DNA of 64,000 nucleotides, taken from assembly GCA_019454045.1 (NCBI GenBank), contig SKCR01034812.1, positions 124,001 to 188,000 of the forward strand, in the 5' to 3' direction. Under the pieces are notes generated by a model. It saw only the letters and a list, made by a program, of their open reading frames with translations, was not told where the DNA came from and did not search any database. The stretch's first letter is position 1. Each line of letters opens with the position of its first letter. Source of the DNA: Zanthoxylum bungeanum (taxonomy: Eukaryota > Streptophyta > Magnoliopsida > Sapindales > Rutaceae). The position numbers and the translations under genes are program-made. Positions 53,797 through 64,000 of this stretch are shown here, piece after piece.

Positions 53797-55532
53797 TGAC
53801 CGGCGTAAACACACACGTATAACGCAAGCGCACGTATCGTTCAAGTATATAAAAAATCGATCCCACGAGGACTTAATATCTAATCTATTATTTTATGAGG
53901 TCAAATGATTACTAGTATCTAACAGGTTGTTTGATTGATTTGAAATAGTGACGATTCTAAATTTAAAAACAAGTAAATAAAATTGTTCGAAAGTAGGTTT
54001 TAAGAAAATTTAATATTAAAAACTATCTAGGGTTGTGATTTCTTCCAATATCATTTTAAAGATGAAGTGGTTATCTTAAGTTGGGTAATATATTGATTTA
54101 TTAACCTGGAACACTAAATTATGTGTAAGCCTCTGTCGATGGTCAGACACAAATACCCAGTTTAACCCAATTGAACCATATGTCTATGTCAACCAAATTA
54201 TCTGGATTCATTAAGTTTAAGTTCCAATTATGGCTACCCCCGCCCGACAGATATATGTCTATCCTGTAAGAAAATCTATTAAAGGGTTATCTATCCTCAA
54301 GGAAGATCGTGGACTATTGAGTCTAAGGTCTTAAACTTAAAATCCTTATGTCTAGTTCATTTTAAGTTTCCCAGTTCAATTTTATTAATGGCCAGTTAAT
54401 GAAAAAACATTAAGATTAAGACTCAATAAATAAATCTTTATATTACCCAAGCTATAATCTAACCCCTTATAAACCGGCGATATTGGATTTCATCATAACC
54501 CCAGATAACTGGCTTAGTTACGACACATATTTATGGGTAGTAAAAAAAACTTAAATAAAATAAAAGACATAAAGTAAAATACTGAAAATTAAATACTGAA
54601 AAGTAAATGCTGAAAGAAAATGCTGAAATTAAATACTGAAAATTAAATGCTGAAAGTAATTACTGAAAATAAATTGCTTGAAAGTAAATTGCTGAAAAGT
54701 AAATTGCTGAAAAGTAAATTGCTGAAAGTAAATTACTGAAAAGTAAAAACTGAAAATTAAAGAAAGAAAAGTATTGTGCGTAAAAGTAAATTGCGGAAAG
54801 TAAAAACTGAAAAGTAAAGAAAAGAAAGTGCGAAAGCGGAAATTAATTACTGAAAGCTGTAAATAAACAAACAAGATACAATCTTCTTAGTATTCTTAAG
54901 GATTCCTTAGAAGAAAGTATGAATTTTACAATGAAATGGCTTGGTATTTATAGGCAAAATTTTGCCTCCATCAAATCATCCACCAAATCAATTATTAATT
55001 GCTCCACTAATTTCTTTATATGTTGTGTTGGGATGATTTGATAATTTTATTATTTATTTATTAATTTATTTTTTACTTTGAAAATGATTGAAAGTGACTT
55101 TAATAATTACACACAACACACTTCTGGATGGTTCATCAATTTCGGGCATCCAATCGTCCGAATTCAAAATTACTTTGTCTTTCAAAGTTGTAGATCTTTG
55201 AGTCTTCTTTAATCTGGAACTTGAATCAACTCAATCCGATATTGGAGTAAAATGTTATGCCCAAAATACGACAGATGAGCAAAATTGGAATTTCCAAAAC
55301 TGCACTTCGTCAAAAACGCCCTTTCAAGTTTCCAATCTCCAAAATTAAAATATCAAGTCCAATAATTGCCCTTATTTGACCCATATTTTGTCCTAAATGA
55401 TTTCATTGAGATCCGATATTATTTTATCTGTAAAATAAACTAAAACACATCAAAACGTTCATCAAACCCGAGAAACTAAACAAAATATTAAGTTAAAAGT
55501 GCGGTAAATATTGATATATTTTCCGCTCATCA
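53797..55532 (-). repeat. 5' LTR of the second Athila element
   Basis: 1736 bp with intact ends and an intact minus-strand TATAAATA (54945-54952). The GAAAGTAAATTGCT minisatellite (54570-54740) is shorter than in the 3' LTR. Confidence 0.93.
54945..54952 (-). promoter_or_regulatory. TATA box of the 5' LTR
   Basis: TATAAATA on the minus strand; the same sequence occurs in the plus-strand LTR of this family near 63463. It would drive gag and, by splicing, the cargo genes. Confidence 0.65.
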
Positions 55533-57310
55533 GTATGGTACTTTTAAAAGGCATTTGGAGAAAAACATCAATCAAATCTAGGAATCAATAAAAGCCAATC
55601 TCAAATTTCCTGGTACGTAATTTCTAAAACGTCATCTCAACATTTATTTCAATATAGTGATAATAAAAATAAAGAAGAATTAGCAAAAATGGTTTCTAAT
55701 TGTCATTTATCTTTTAATTTTTGCGAAAATAAAAATTTTGATCGTTATTGTCAAAACGCTTTAAATCCTAGTGTTAAACATATCCATAGAAACACATTAA
55801 AAGATAAATTTTTACTATGTATAATAAGGAAAAGATGATTTAAAAATTTTATTTTCAAATTTAAATGGACGTGTTTCAATTTATAGTGATATTTGAAGTG
55901 ATTATTGGCAAAGACATTCATATATGGGTATCACATATCATGGGATTGATAGTGAATGGAATATACAAAAAAGATTAATTACCTATCGTGCTTTTAATGA
56001 TAGACATACTGCTTTAAATATTTATAAATTAATGAAAGTTATTTTGGAAGAATATAAAATAATTCATAAAAAAATTCAGTTTCTTTTGATAATGTAGTAG
56101 CAAATACTGCATCAATTTCTGATCTTAAATCAATTTGTCAACCTAATATTCGTGGTAGCTTTTTCATATAAGATGTGCATGTCATGTTTTAAATTTATGT
56201 GTGCAAGATGGTTTATAATCATTAGATACTTACATTTCTCCTATTATAAAAGCAATTTCACATTTATGGGTTCATCCTCAAATAATAAAAAAATGGTTTA
56301 AATTCTGTAAAATAAATGGTAAGTATCCTAAAACATTTTCTTCTAATGTTCCAATGCGTTGTAACTCAACTTATTAAATGTTGCATGAATCTTATGAAAA
56401 TAAATAATTATTGTGTTCATTTTTTTATAGTAATATTTCTAACATTATGATTTTTCCTCAAACCTGGGATAGTTGTGTAAAATTTTTAGACATTTTAAAA
56501 AAAATTAATGATGCTACGCATGTTTTTAGTGGTTTTTATTTTCCAACTTCACATTTATTGATAAATGAATTTTATAATATTACTTGTACATTATATGAAT
56601 ATGTAAATAATGATATATTAACTAATTGTATCTATTCAATGAAAAGAAAATGGTTAAATTATTTTAAAATAATTCCACCAATTTTTCTTGTAGATATTAT
56701 TTTTGATCCTTGGTGTAAATTCGAAATGTTAACTATTTATTTAACTAGATATTATTTATATTTAAATCTTTTAGATGATTATGAAATTAATGTTTCTAAG
56801 ATTATTGATTAAGTAAGAAAAATGTACTTGATTTATATTATGAATTTTCTACTTTATTTGGTGATCCAATATGAGTTAGTAAATTTTCTTGTACTGAAGT
56901 TCAGAATGAGCCATCATCAAAAAATAAACTAGGTGACTGTCTTCTTCTATAAAAAAAGGCAAAGGCATGTGTTGAGTGGTTGCTCAATAACTGAACTTGA
57001 TGTTTATCTAACAACCATTTTTCGTGTTTGGTGATAATAGTATAGGGAAGGATTTTCCAATTCTTGAATAGTGGAGTTGGCACGCCAATACTTTTTCTGT
57101 CCTCACACAGATGGCTAAACATATTTTACCAAAATCGGTCTCTACTGTTGCAGTAGAACAAGCTTTTAGTGCTGAGGGAATATTTTGGATGCGAAGCGTT
57201 TAAAATTGAGTCCTGAAGTATTGGAAGTCCAAGTATGTTTGGCAGACTGGGTAAAACAGAAGTAAGGGAACAAGATTTACAAGAACAAGAAAGTGAAGAA
57301 TACGAAATGA
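55533..57310 (+). pseudogene. hAT transposase, core and C-terminal part
   Basis: It opens with GTFKRHLEKN, the second half of the BED finger cut by the Athila insertion. Recognisable hAT pieces follow across stops: HSYMGITYHGIDSEWNIQKR, FNDRHTALNI, FSFDNVVANTASI, HIRCACHVLNLCVQDGL, an open 133-codon stretch at 56411-56812 (FDPWCKFEMLT), and VSTVAVEQAFSAEG at 57134-57175 with RLKLSPEVLEVQVCLADWVK (dimerisation domain) after a one-base shift. TGG-to-TGA and similar stops make it non-functional. Confidence 0.9.
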
Positions 57311-57318
57311 GCGGAACA

Positions 57319-59311
57319 TATTGGACAATTATGACCCATAGCATCACTATTTGTACAGAACATGGTGTTGTTGTACAAATTAACTATGTGACAAAGGAAA
57401 TTTCTCTTTTATCATTTGTAATTAGATTACCGGGATATATAAATGATAAAAGTCCATATGATTAGTTCCGGATTGAGATGATATGAGACAGTATCAATCC
57501 ACGAAGGTTTAATCATTAAAACATCCATAGTCGGAGTATTATCGAGATTGGACATCGATAATGCGGAATAGACTAGTATTACACTTGTGCGTGTTATGTG
57601 AGCATAACAACATAGTTCTCATATATTTGGGTATTGGATACTCATGCAAGTGTAATAAGAGGTTGTGTTTACCGATGGTACGGGAACAGCTTCGCTCTGG
57701 ATAGACCTCTCGGAATTCCATTTGTAGTATGACTATGTGTCTATGGAAGTCCGAATCAGGGTAGGTGTATTTGGTCTTAACCTGAGACTTGCACCGCTAA
57801 TACTTGCGACAATCAATATACTTTGGTTTTGGTCGTCCAGGGCTTTAACCGGTTCTGTGTACGCCTCTTCTGGGTATATTGAGAATCGTAGTGTATTGGG
57901 TGTGATGTCAAGATGGAAGTATCACTCCAGTCATATGGAGATGATGGTCACGTAGGATACGGAACTAATACTCTTTAGTACTACAGTCATCGGGATAATA
58001 TGACTAGGTCATGATTATCCGATTATAGAGACTAGTTACCAGAGATCCGATATGTGCTTCGTACGGGGCAGGACACAATTCCAGCCCCAGGCCTAGCATG
58101 TGGCATCCGATACTGGATCGCAATACGCAATACTACGTATACTACGCCTGATATAGATTTTATATTCCGTTAAGAATATTTATGGAGAATTGGGTAGGCA
58201 AAGTGCTTTGCTATAAGCCAATCATGTCTTGTAAATCGGTAAAAACGCAGTACTAGGTACGTACGTGTTCGGATAGTCTGACGACCGGATTTACTGCCAA
58301 CATATCCAGGGATCGCATGGGTCGCTTCCCGAAGATTCACCGATGACGTATGACTCAGACATAATAATCTGGGATTAATTAGAAGAGAGAGAAAATTAAT
58401 CTGGGATTAATTACGGAGATATTTTATCTGGGATAAAATACTATTTGAAGAGAGAGAACGATTAATTTGGAATTAATCGATAAAATAATATATTCGATAT
58501 ATTATACGAAATTAGATTTCGACGCAGAATTAAAATTGGATTTTAATTCGGGTAAACGAGTTAATTTAGAATTAATTCGCTAGCGATGTGAATAGTAATT
58601 TTTCTAGGCATAATTATTTAATTAAATTTGATTTAATTACGTCGCAACGGAAAATTCGTTAATTCGGAATTAGCGAACCCGAGCCCGGGAGTGTTTGCGG
58701 GCCCCTCGTATTTCGAATCAAGTGGGGCCCACAAGTCACATCACGCGTCACATCATTAGTCATTCTTGTGATGTAAGTCACATAAACTTTGAGTGATGTG
58801 ATGGATGTCACTTTTGAGTGATGTGAGTAGATGGAAGGCTTAAATGCCTTGTACCTTTTTGGAAAGTGGTAATTGTATTTGTTTTTGAAATCAAACACAA
58901 CCAACACAACTTCATCTTTCTCTTCTCCTCCCTCACGGCTTTGGAAGCCATTTCCTCTCAATTTTTTCTCTCATTGGCCGAGAGTTAAAAGAAGCAAAGT
59001 GAAGAATTCTTACAATTTTTCAAGAGTGCTAGCACACCAAAGGAGTCTCACAAAGGTGATAGGGAAACCCATTCATGAGTATGGAATCCATTCACAAAGC
59101 TTGGAGCTTGGAGCACATAAATGGAGGACCTTGACCGAAACTTCAAGGAGCACAAAAAAGGGCTTGGCCGAGAGCTTCAATGGAGGAGAAATTTTTGTGT
59201 TCTTCGCATCGCAAAAGCCGATCAAAGTAAGTATTCCGCAACTTTACTTTGATGTAATACCCATGTTTTAATAGCTTAATTTGATCGTGGTTTGACCTAG
59301 AAAACCCAACA
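57319..59311 (+). repeat. 5' LTR of the copia element
   Basis: 1993 bp. It starts TATTGGACAATTATGACC (TG mutated to TA) and ends CCCAACA. It defines the orientation of the two solo LTRs of the family. Confidence 0.92.
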
Positions 59312-59312
59312 A

Positions 59313-59326
59313 TGGTATCAAGAGCC
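59313..59326 (+). other. Copia primer-binding site (initiator Met type)
   Basis: TGGTATCAAGAGCC, one base after the LTR end; complementary type to the 3' end of plant initiator tRNA-Met. Confidence 0.85.
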
Positions 59327-61640
59327 TTGATTAAGCATTAAATTGGATTTAGGGTAAAATTTGGGTAAAATTGATTTGAGTATGATTTGATGAAATTGAT
59401 TGTTTGAATATGTTTGAATGATGATAACTTAGAGTTATGCATGATCAATTTGATGAAAATTGAATTGGATTAATTTTTCCCCAATAATTTGGCTTGGCCG
59501 AATGTGACTAGATGCCCTAAAGTTATGGTAATTTTGTTTTTTGATCATTGGATGAGTTGGAAGACTTGGGATAAATTGATTTAGGATTTAATTGGATTAA
59601 AATCAAAATAGGATTTAAAATCCCCAAATTTCCGTGAGCTTCATATCATGGAAATGATATGATTTTTTATTCAATAATGTTGGACATGTGTTGATGATGA
59701 TAAGCATGATTAATTATGTAAATTGGTATTTTGGAAATGTTAATTTGAATAATTAATTATGGCTAATACACTTTAGTTAATTAAATTGTGAAATTTGGAA
59801 ATTTGGAATTTAATTAGTTGGGCTAAATTTGGAATTGGGCTAATAAAGTTGTATTTGGGCTTAATGGGCTTGGTTGGGCCAAGTTTGGTTTAGGTTAATT
59901 GGTTGGATCCAATTGGGCCTAAAACCATTTCCATAAAGTCCATATATGATTAAATGGACCTTTAATATTTTAATTGGGCCTAATGGGCCTAAATTGATTT
60001 TTGGCAAAAGGGTGATTGCTTATTGGGCTTTGGTTGCCAAAGTCCGTGCCTTATAAATTAATTGAAAATCATTGGACTTTAATTAAATTGACATTGGATG
60101 TTAAATTAGGCTTTGAGACCCGTAATGATTAGATTTAGAATCTAAGTCGCAAAGGCTCATTAATAAAGTGTAATTATTTAATTTGGAATTAAATATAGAT
60201 TTAGTATTGAATACAAATTAAATTGGATTTAATATTGTAGTTTGATATAATTCAAGAATTCGTACTTTGAGTACTTATTCTTAAAACAAGTTTGACTTGC
60301 GCAAATCAAATCGTTGTTTGAACATTGGATGGTCATTAATTTCAGATTAATTAATTGGATTAGATTGATTGATAACATGCTTTGTGTGAATACATGGATG
60401 TGATGTATGAATAATGTATATCGGATGGATATTAGATGGGTGAGGGCAATTTTGGAAATTGTAGTAATAAATTTAGAATTTATTAAATTGGACCTGCATG
60501 TACAGCCTATTACCTCTTGACTCTTTGTATTTCTCTTCTCACCCATTCCCCTCAATGTAAATGAGGTTTCTTTAGAAGTTTTATGTAATTGGGTAGAAGT
60601 AAGATTTGTGCTAGCCGGGAGAGAGGAAAGGGAGAGATTTGTTCTAGGAACAAGTTGTTTTAAATATCCATCCGCATATCATTATTAATTTATTTACCGC
60701 GCCTTATTATGCTTTTAGAATGCATGCTTAAGGGTGTATGATGAGACCTAATCAAATATAATTAATTGGTTGCCAATTACGCGAAAAACCCTCAACATAT
60801 ATTAAGCGTTTTTCCTTCCATTGAATGATTCATTCTCAAGATCCAAGATTGGCACTGGTTTTTTGGCCAAAGTCAAGACCTTTTTCCATCGCGGATGTGT
60901 TTGAATCATGAAGGCTTTGTTCCATATCGCATGTCTTTTCCAAGTTGTGATTTGTTGGACAAAGTCAAGATCACTTCTTGTCCATCGACATCGATTACGA
61001 AGCTTTCCAAGGTCAATGGGTGTCGCTTAACTGGAATCATTAAGTTTGTTGTGCCAAAGCCAAGGCTTAATTGATTCAGAGGAAAAAGGTTAGGCAATAT
61101 ATTGGATATATTGGCATATATAAGATATATGTTTCGGACTTGGATGTCCACCTATTGGATCTAGGAATTGGATGAGATCCAATTGATCTTAGAGATCTAC
61201 CTAGTTAAATATCATACAGCTTGTTGGCCAAAGTCAAGGTTGTGTGTTATTTAACGGGATCCTAGCCCACCAGGAAACAAGGTTTCCCGAGTACTCATTA
61301 GAGGGTTAGAGGCTCACCGAAAAATAGTGGGAGGCAAGTATTAAATTTTCGATTTCGTTTAGATACTTGCCAATACGCGCTCATTTTATTTTTCATCATT
61401 AATTAATAAATATATTAGTTGGACTAATATTCAATCGTTGTTTTAATTAAACAGTTGGACTGTATTCAAACTACTTCAATTATAGTTGATTATATAATTG
61501 GATTTTAGTAATCAATATATTTGAATTTAACCAATTAAAGTATAGTTGATTATATAGTTAGACTATAGTAATCATTATATTCAATAGTACCTGAAATCGT
61601 TGATTGGATAGTTGGACTATAACAATTAAGATAACTGAAA
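59327..61640 (+). other. Copia leader and decayed gag, repeat-rich
   Basis: No frame above about 110 codons and none convincing. Repeats: GGGCT/GGGCC-rich text at about 59820-60050; four spaced TTGG-x-CAAAG-x-CAAG motifs at about 60860, 60955, 61050 and 61212; and AT-rich near-repeats of GTTGATTATATAGTTGGAC at 61400-61630. Confidence 0.5.
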
Positions 61641-62836
61641 GATTAGCATTTAAAACATAAACCTGGGTTAAAATGTCATTAAACGGCTTTAATTTTTAGA
61701 TTGGGAATAGAACCTCAGGATAGTCCTGGGAATTGAGAAGTTATTCTATTTGATAGAATCACATCTCGGGCCTAAGCCCGGAGTTGAGCAAATAGTAGAA
61801 CATGATCTTTGGAAGATTCATGTGATGATAACTTTTGTGCTCAATCTATTATGCTTGCCACAAAGACTCCTTAATTTCTTCGTCAGAATTAAGGATTAGA
61901 TCCTTATAGTATGATATTGAAATTGAAGGATCTTCATAGATCTATACTTAGATCTTAGAAGTACTAATTGCAATAGAAAACTCTTGGAGAGTTAATGGCT
62001 ATGCTCAAGGAGACAAAGCCATAGTTTGCAAAAGAGCAAGAAGCGCAAGGCGCATCTTACTTCGACATCCCAGAAGGCCAAGGCTTGGCCGAAGGCTTCT
62101 GGTTGTGGAAAAGGGCAAAGGCAAAATCATCACAGTCTTCTAGGAAGACAAATGACATATCCCAAAATATATGCCTAAACTGTGGCAAAAGGGATCACTG
62201 GAAGCGTGACTGCCGTATGGACAAGGCAGACATGAAGGAAGTGAAGAGGGGCAAGGCTCCGACTTCAAATATATTTGTCATAAACATGTTCACTGTTAGT
62301 TTCAAAATTGGATTTTGATACTAGATGTGGTACATAAGATATGTACTGATGTGCGGAATCTGCTGATTAGCAGGATACTGACTTCAGTTGAAATTGATCT
62401 GCGAATCGGAAACGGGACGAGAGTCGCTGTTTTAACCGTAGAAACCTAAGTTTAGGAACTACCCTTTGGGTGTGTACTTAAATTAGGAAACTGTTATAAT
62501 GTACCTAGTTTGACTAGAAACATTATCTCTATATCAGAGTATAATCCGTTGCAGATATACCTTTATATTCTAGAACACTAAAGTGTTTTATTTTATAAAG
62601 ATTTTATTGAGATAAACACATTAGATGTGAATAACAGTATTTATATTTTGAATATAAATGAATCTCAAACGTATAACATGACAAACAAATAGCTCAAACT
62701 AAATTAATCAGATGAGACTTATTTATGGCATTATTGTATGGGACACATTAAATAGACTCGTATATCCACACTTTTGAAGAGTGGATACTAGGACAGATTT
62801 GATCCTATTCAAATAATGTCTACGAATCTAGTTTAT
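61641..62836 (+). pseudogene. Copia gag C-term, zinc knuckle, protease, GAG-pre-integrase, decayed
   Basis: 62085-62318 is open: ICLNCGKRDHWKRDCRMDKA is an intact C-x2-C-x4-H-x4-C knuckle. The protease DTxCGTHICTD-type motif follows at about 62315-62350, split by a frame shift and stop, then RIGNGTRVAVLTVETYV, and SLTRNIISISEYN with a one-base shift. Near 62718 SDETYLWHYCMGHIK is the GAG-pre-integrase start. The Athila LTR at 62841 ends it. Confidence 0.88.
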
Positions 62837-62840
62837 TAGG

Positions 62841-64000
62841 TGATGAGCGGAAAATATATCAATATTTACCGCCCCTTTTACTTAATATTTTGTTTAGTTT
62901 CTCGGGTTTGATGAACGTTTTGATATGTTTTAGTTTATTTTGGAGATAAAATAATATTGGGACTTAATGAAATCATTTAGGACGAAATATGGGTCAAATA
63001 AGGGCAAAAATTGGACTTGACATATTAATTTTGGAGATTGGAAACTTGAAAGGGCGTTTTAACGAAGTGCAGTTTTGGAAATTCCAGTTTTGTGCATCTG
63101 TCGTATTTTGGGCATAACTTTTTACTCCGATATCGGATTGAGCTGATTCAGGTTCCAGATTAAAGAAGACGCAAAGATCTACAGTTTTGAAAGACAAAAT
63201 AATTTCTAATTCTGAAGATTTCATGCCCGAAATTGATAAACCATCCAGAAGTGTGTTGTGTGTAATTATTAAAGTCACTTTCAATCATTTTCAAAGCAAA
63301 AAAATAAATTAATAAATAAATAATAAAAATTATCAAATCATCACCAAACATGATAAGAGATTAGTGGAGCAATTAATAATGGATTTGGTGGAGCAATTAG
63401 TGGAGCAATTAGTGGAGCAATTAATAATTTATTTGGTGGATGATTTGATGGAGGCAAAATTTTGCCTATAAATACCAAGCCATTTCATTTGTAAAATTTA
63501 TACTTTCTTCTTTGAAAATTCCTAATGAATAAATAAGAAGATTGTATCTTGTTTGTTTATTTACAGCTTGCAGTAATTAATTTCCGCTTTCGCACTTTCT
63601 TTTCTATACTTTTCAGTTTTTACTTTCCGTAATTTACTTTTACACACAAACCTTTTCTTTCTTTACTTTTGCAGTTTTTATTTTTCAAGCAATGAGGAGG
63701 TAACTCCCCCTTGCTGGGGTAAAAGGTAAAGCTTTTATTATTGCTATCTAGATTAATCTCCCTTAAATATAAAATATAAACTATTTAAAACCTGACTTAA
63801 TGAGGATACCGCTATATTGGCCGGTTGGAAATTAATTATAAATTGGTTTTAACCTGACTAAGTATGGATACCGCCTGGTTGGTCGGTTGGTAATTAATTA
63901 TTAATTTGACTTAATCAGGATACCGCCTATATGGCTGGTTGGTAATTATCACGCAAAGTTAATATATTATATTAAGGGAGATATCTAAAATAGTAGTAAT
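62841..64000 (+). repeat. LTR of the second Athila family, plus orientation, cut by window end
   Basis: It starts TGATGAGCGGAAAATATATC, the reverse complement of the right end of the LTR at 53797-55532, and follows it to the TATA (near 63463) and the TTTACTTTC/CAGTTTTTACT minisatellite, then diverges. After TTAGG of the copia element. A solo LTR or a full element cannot be told apart here. Confidence 0.88.

Larger units (their letters stand above)
46219..55532 (-). mobile_element. Non-autonomous Athila element carrying two cargo genes
   Basis: Two LTRs (46219-48006 and 53797-55532), plus-strand ends TGACCGGCG and CGCTCATCA, are flanked by GTATG on both sides (46214-46218 and 55533-55537). 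The uninterrupted hAT frame reads across this site. On the minus strand: 5' LTR, Athila primer site, gag, gag tail-protease, integrase C-terminal tail, a cysteine-rich protein gene, a LOG-family gene, 3' untranslated DNA, purine tract, 3' LTR. RT, RNase H and the integrase core are absent. At 9314 bp it is close to normal Athila size, so cargo has partly replaced pol. Both cargo frames lie in element sense. Confidence 0.93.
45383..57318 (+). mobile_element. hAT DNA transposon (RICESLEEPER/Tam3-like), interrupted
   Basis: The left part (45383-45680) has repeated GAACCGG/CCGGTTC motifs typical of hAT subterminal DNA. A TATA box and a transposase gene with BED finger, RNase H-like core and C-terminal dimerisation domain follow. 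A 9.3-kb Athila element splits it at 46218/55533. Its right end is not found: a copia element starts at 57319. The exact left terminus and 8-bp duplication are not resolved. Confidence 0.85.
57319..62840 (+). mobile_element. Ty1/copia element with long LTR, 5' part
   Basis: A 5' LTR (57319-59311), a TGGTATCAAGAGCC primer site (59313-59326), a long AT-rich leader, gag remains with a zinc knuckle, protease and GAG-pre-integrase. Cut at 62840 by an Athila LTR; the rest is beyond the window. The order knuckle-protease-GAG-pre-integrase is that of copia. Same family as the solo LTRs 10430-12386 and 43192-45046. Confidence 0.9.

Noticed and set aside
58873..59271. A 132-codon frame near the end of the copia LTR
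   Set aside because: It lies in LTR/U5 sequence before the primer site and has no recognisable domain.

Overview
This window is plant nuclear repeat DNA, most likely from heterochromatin of a flowering plant. I find no ordinary host gene, no tRNA or rRNA gene and no CRISPR array. Almost every base belongs to transposable elements inserted into one another: Ty1/copia, Ty3/gypsy of the chromovirus, Tat/Ogre-like and Athila types, one hAT DNA transposon and one non-autonomous LTR element. The plant origin is supported by these lineages, by primer-binding sites of the plant types (initiator-Met type for copia, a GGCGCCGTTGCC type for Athila) and by the TATA and LTR structures. The species cannot be named from the sequence.

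Layout. 1-3843: 3' part of a decayed copia element with its 3' LTR. 3844-9608: old Ty3-like DNA carrying a 1.6 kb non-autonomous LTR element (4730-6305, with an internal minisatellite), a reversed solo LTR of the same family (7328-7533) and a gypsy-type LTR starting at 7975. 9609-38257: one Tat/Ogre-like element, proved by identical 5-bp target duplications ATCAC on both sides although the ends are 28.6 kb apart. It holds a reversed solo copia LTR in its 5' LTR, a reversed Athila element (21679-30986) in its integrase, a 3.45 kb tandem duplication across the Tat/Athila junction, a reversed solo LTR (32040-34225, duplication GGATG) and a 97-bp satellite-like array. 38263-45380: the gag-protease part of an old chromovirus, split by three reversed solo LTRs, with duplications ACTAA/ACTAG, GATAA/GATAA and ATTAA/ATTAA. 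45383-57318: a hAT transposon with a broken transposase, interrupted by a second Athila element (46219-55532, duplication GTATG). 57319-62840: a copia element with a 2 kb 5' LTR, initiator-Met primer site and a decayed gag and protease. 62841-64000: an LTR of the second Athila family, cut by the window end.

The most interesting object is the Athila element at 46219-55532 (minus strand). It keeps both LTRs, the primer site, gag, protease and the integrase tail, but has lost reverse transcriptase, RNase H and the integrase catalytic core. In the slot where Athila elements may carry an env-like gene it has two intronless open frames in element sense: a 182-residue basic cysteine-rich protein that resembles the nucleic-acid-binding (silencing-suppressor class) proteins of carla-like plant viruses, and a 175-residue LOG-family (cytokinin-activating phosphoribohydrolase-like) protein. 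Each, and gag as well, lies 15-71 nt downstream of a pyrimidine-rich tract ending in CAG/GT that looks like a splice acceptor. I infer a non-autonomous retroelement carrying cargo genes expressed from spliced RNAs. The LOG frame shows decay (a Cys where the family has a key Arg, and a late frameshift), so this copy may no longer make an active enzyme.

The two Athila elements, though different families, share a 115-120-bp non-coding block close to the 3' LTR and a second internal polypurine tract about 1.1-1.2 kb upstream of the 3' LTR. These are candidates for cis-acting RNA signals.
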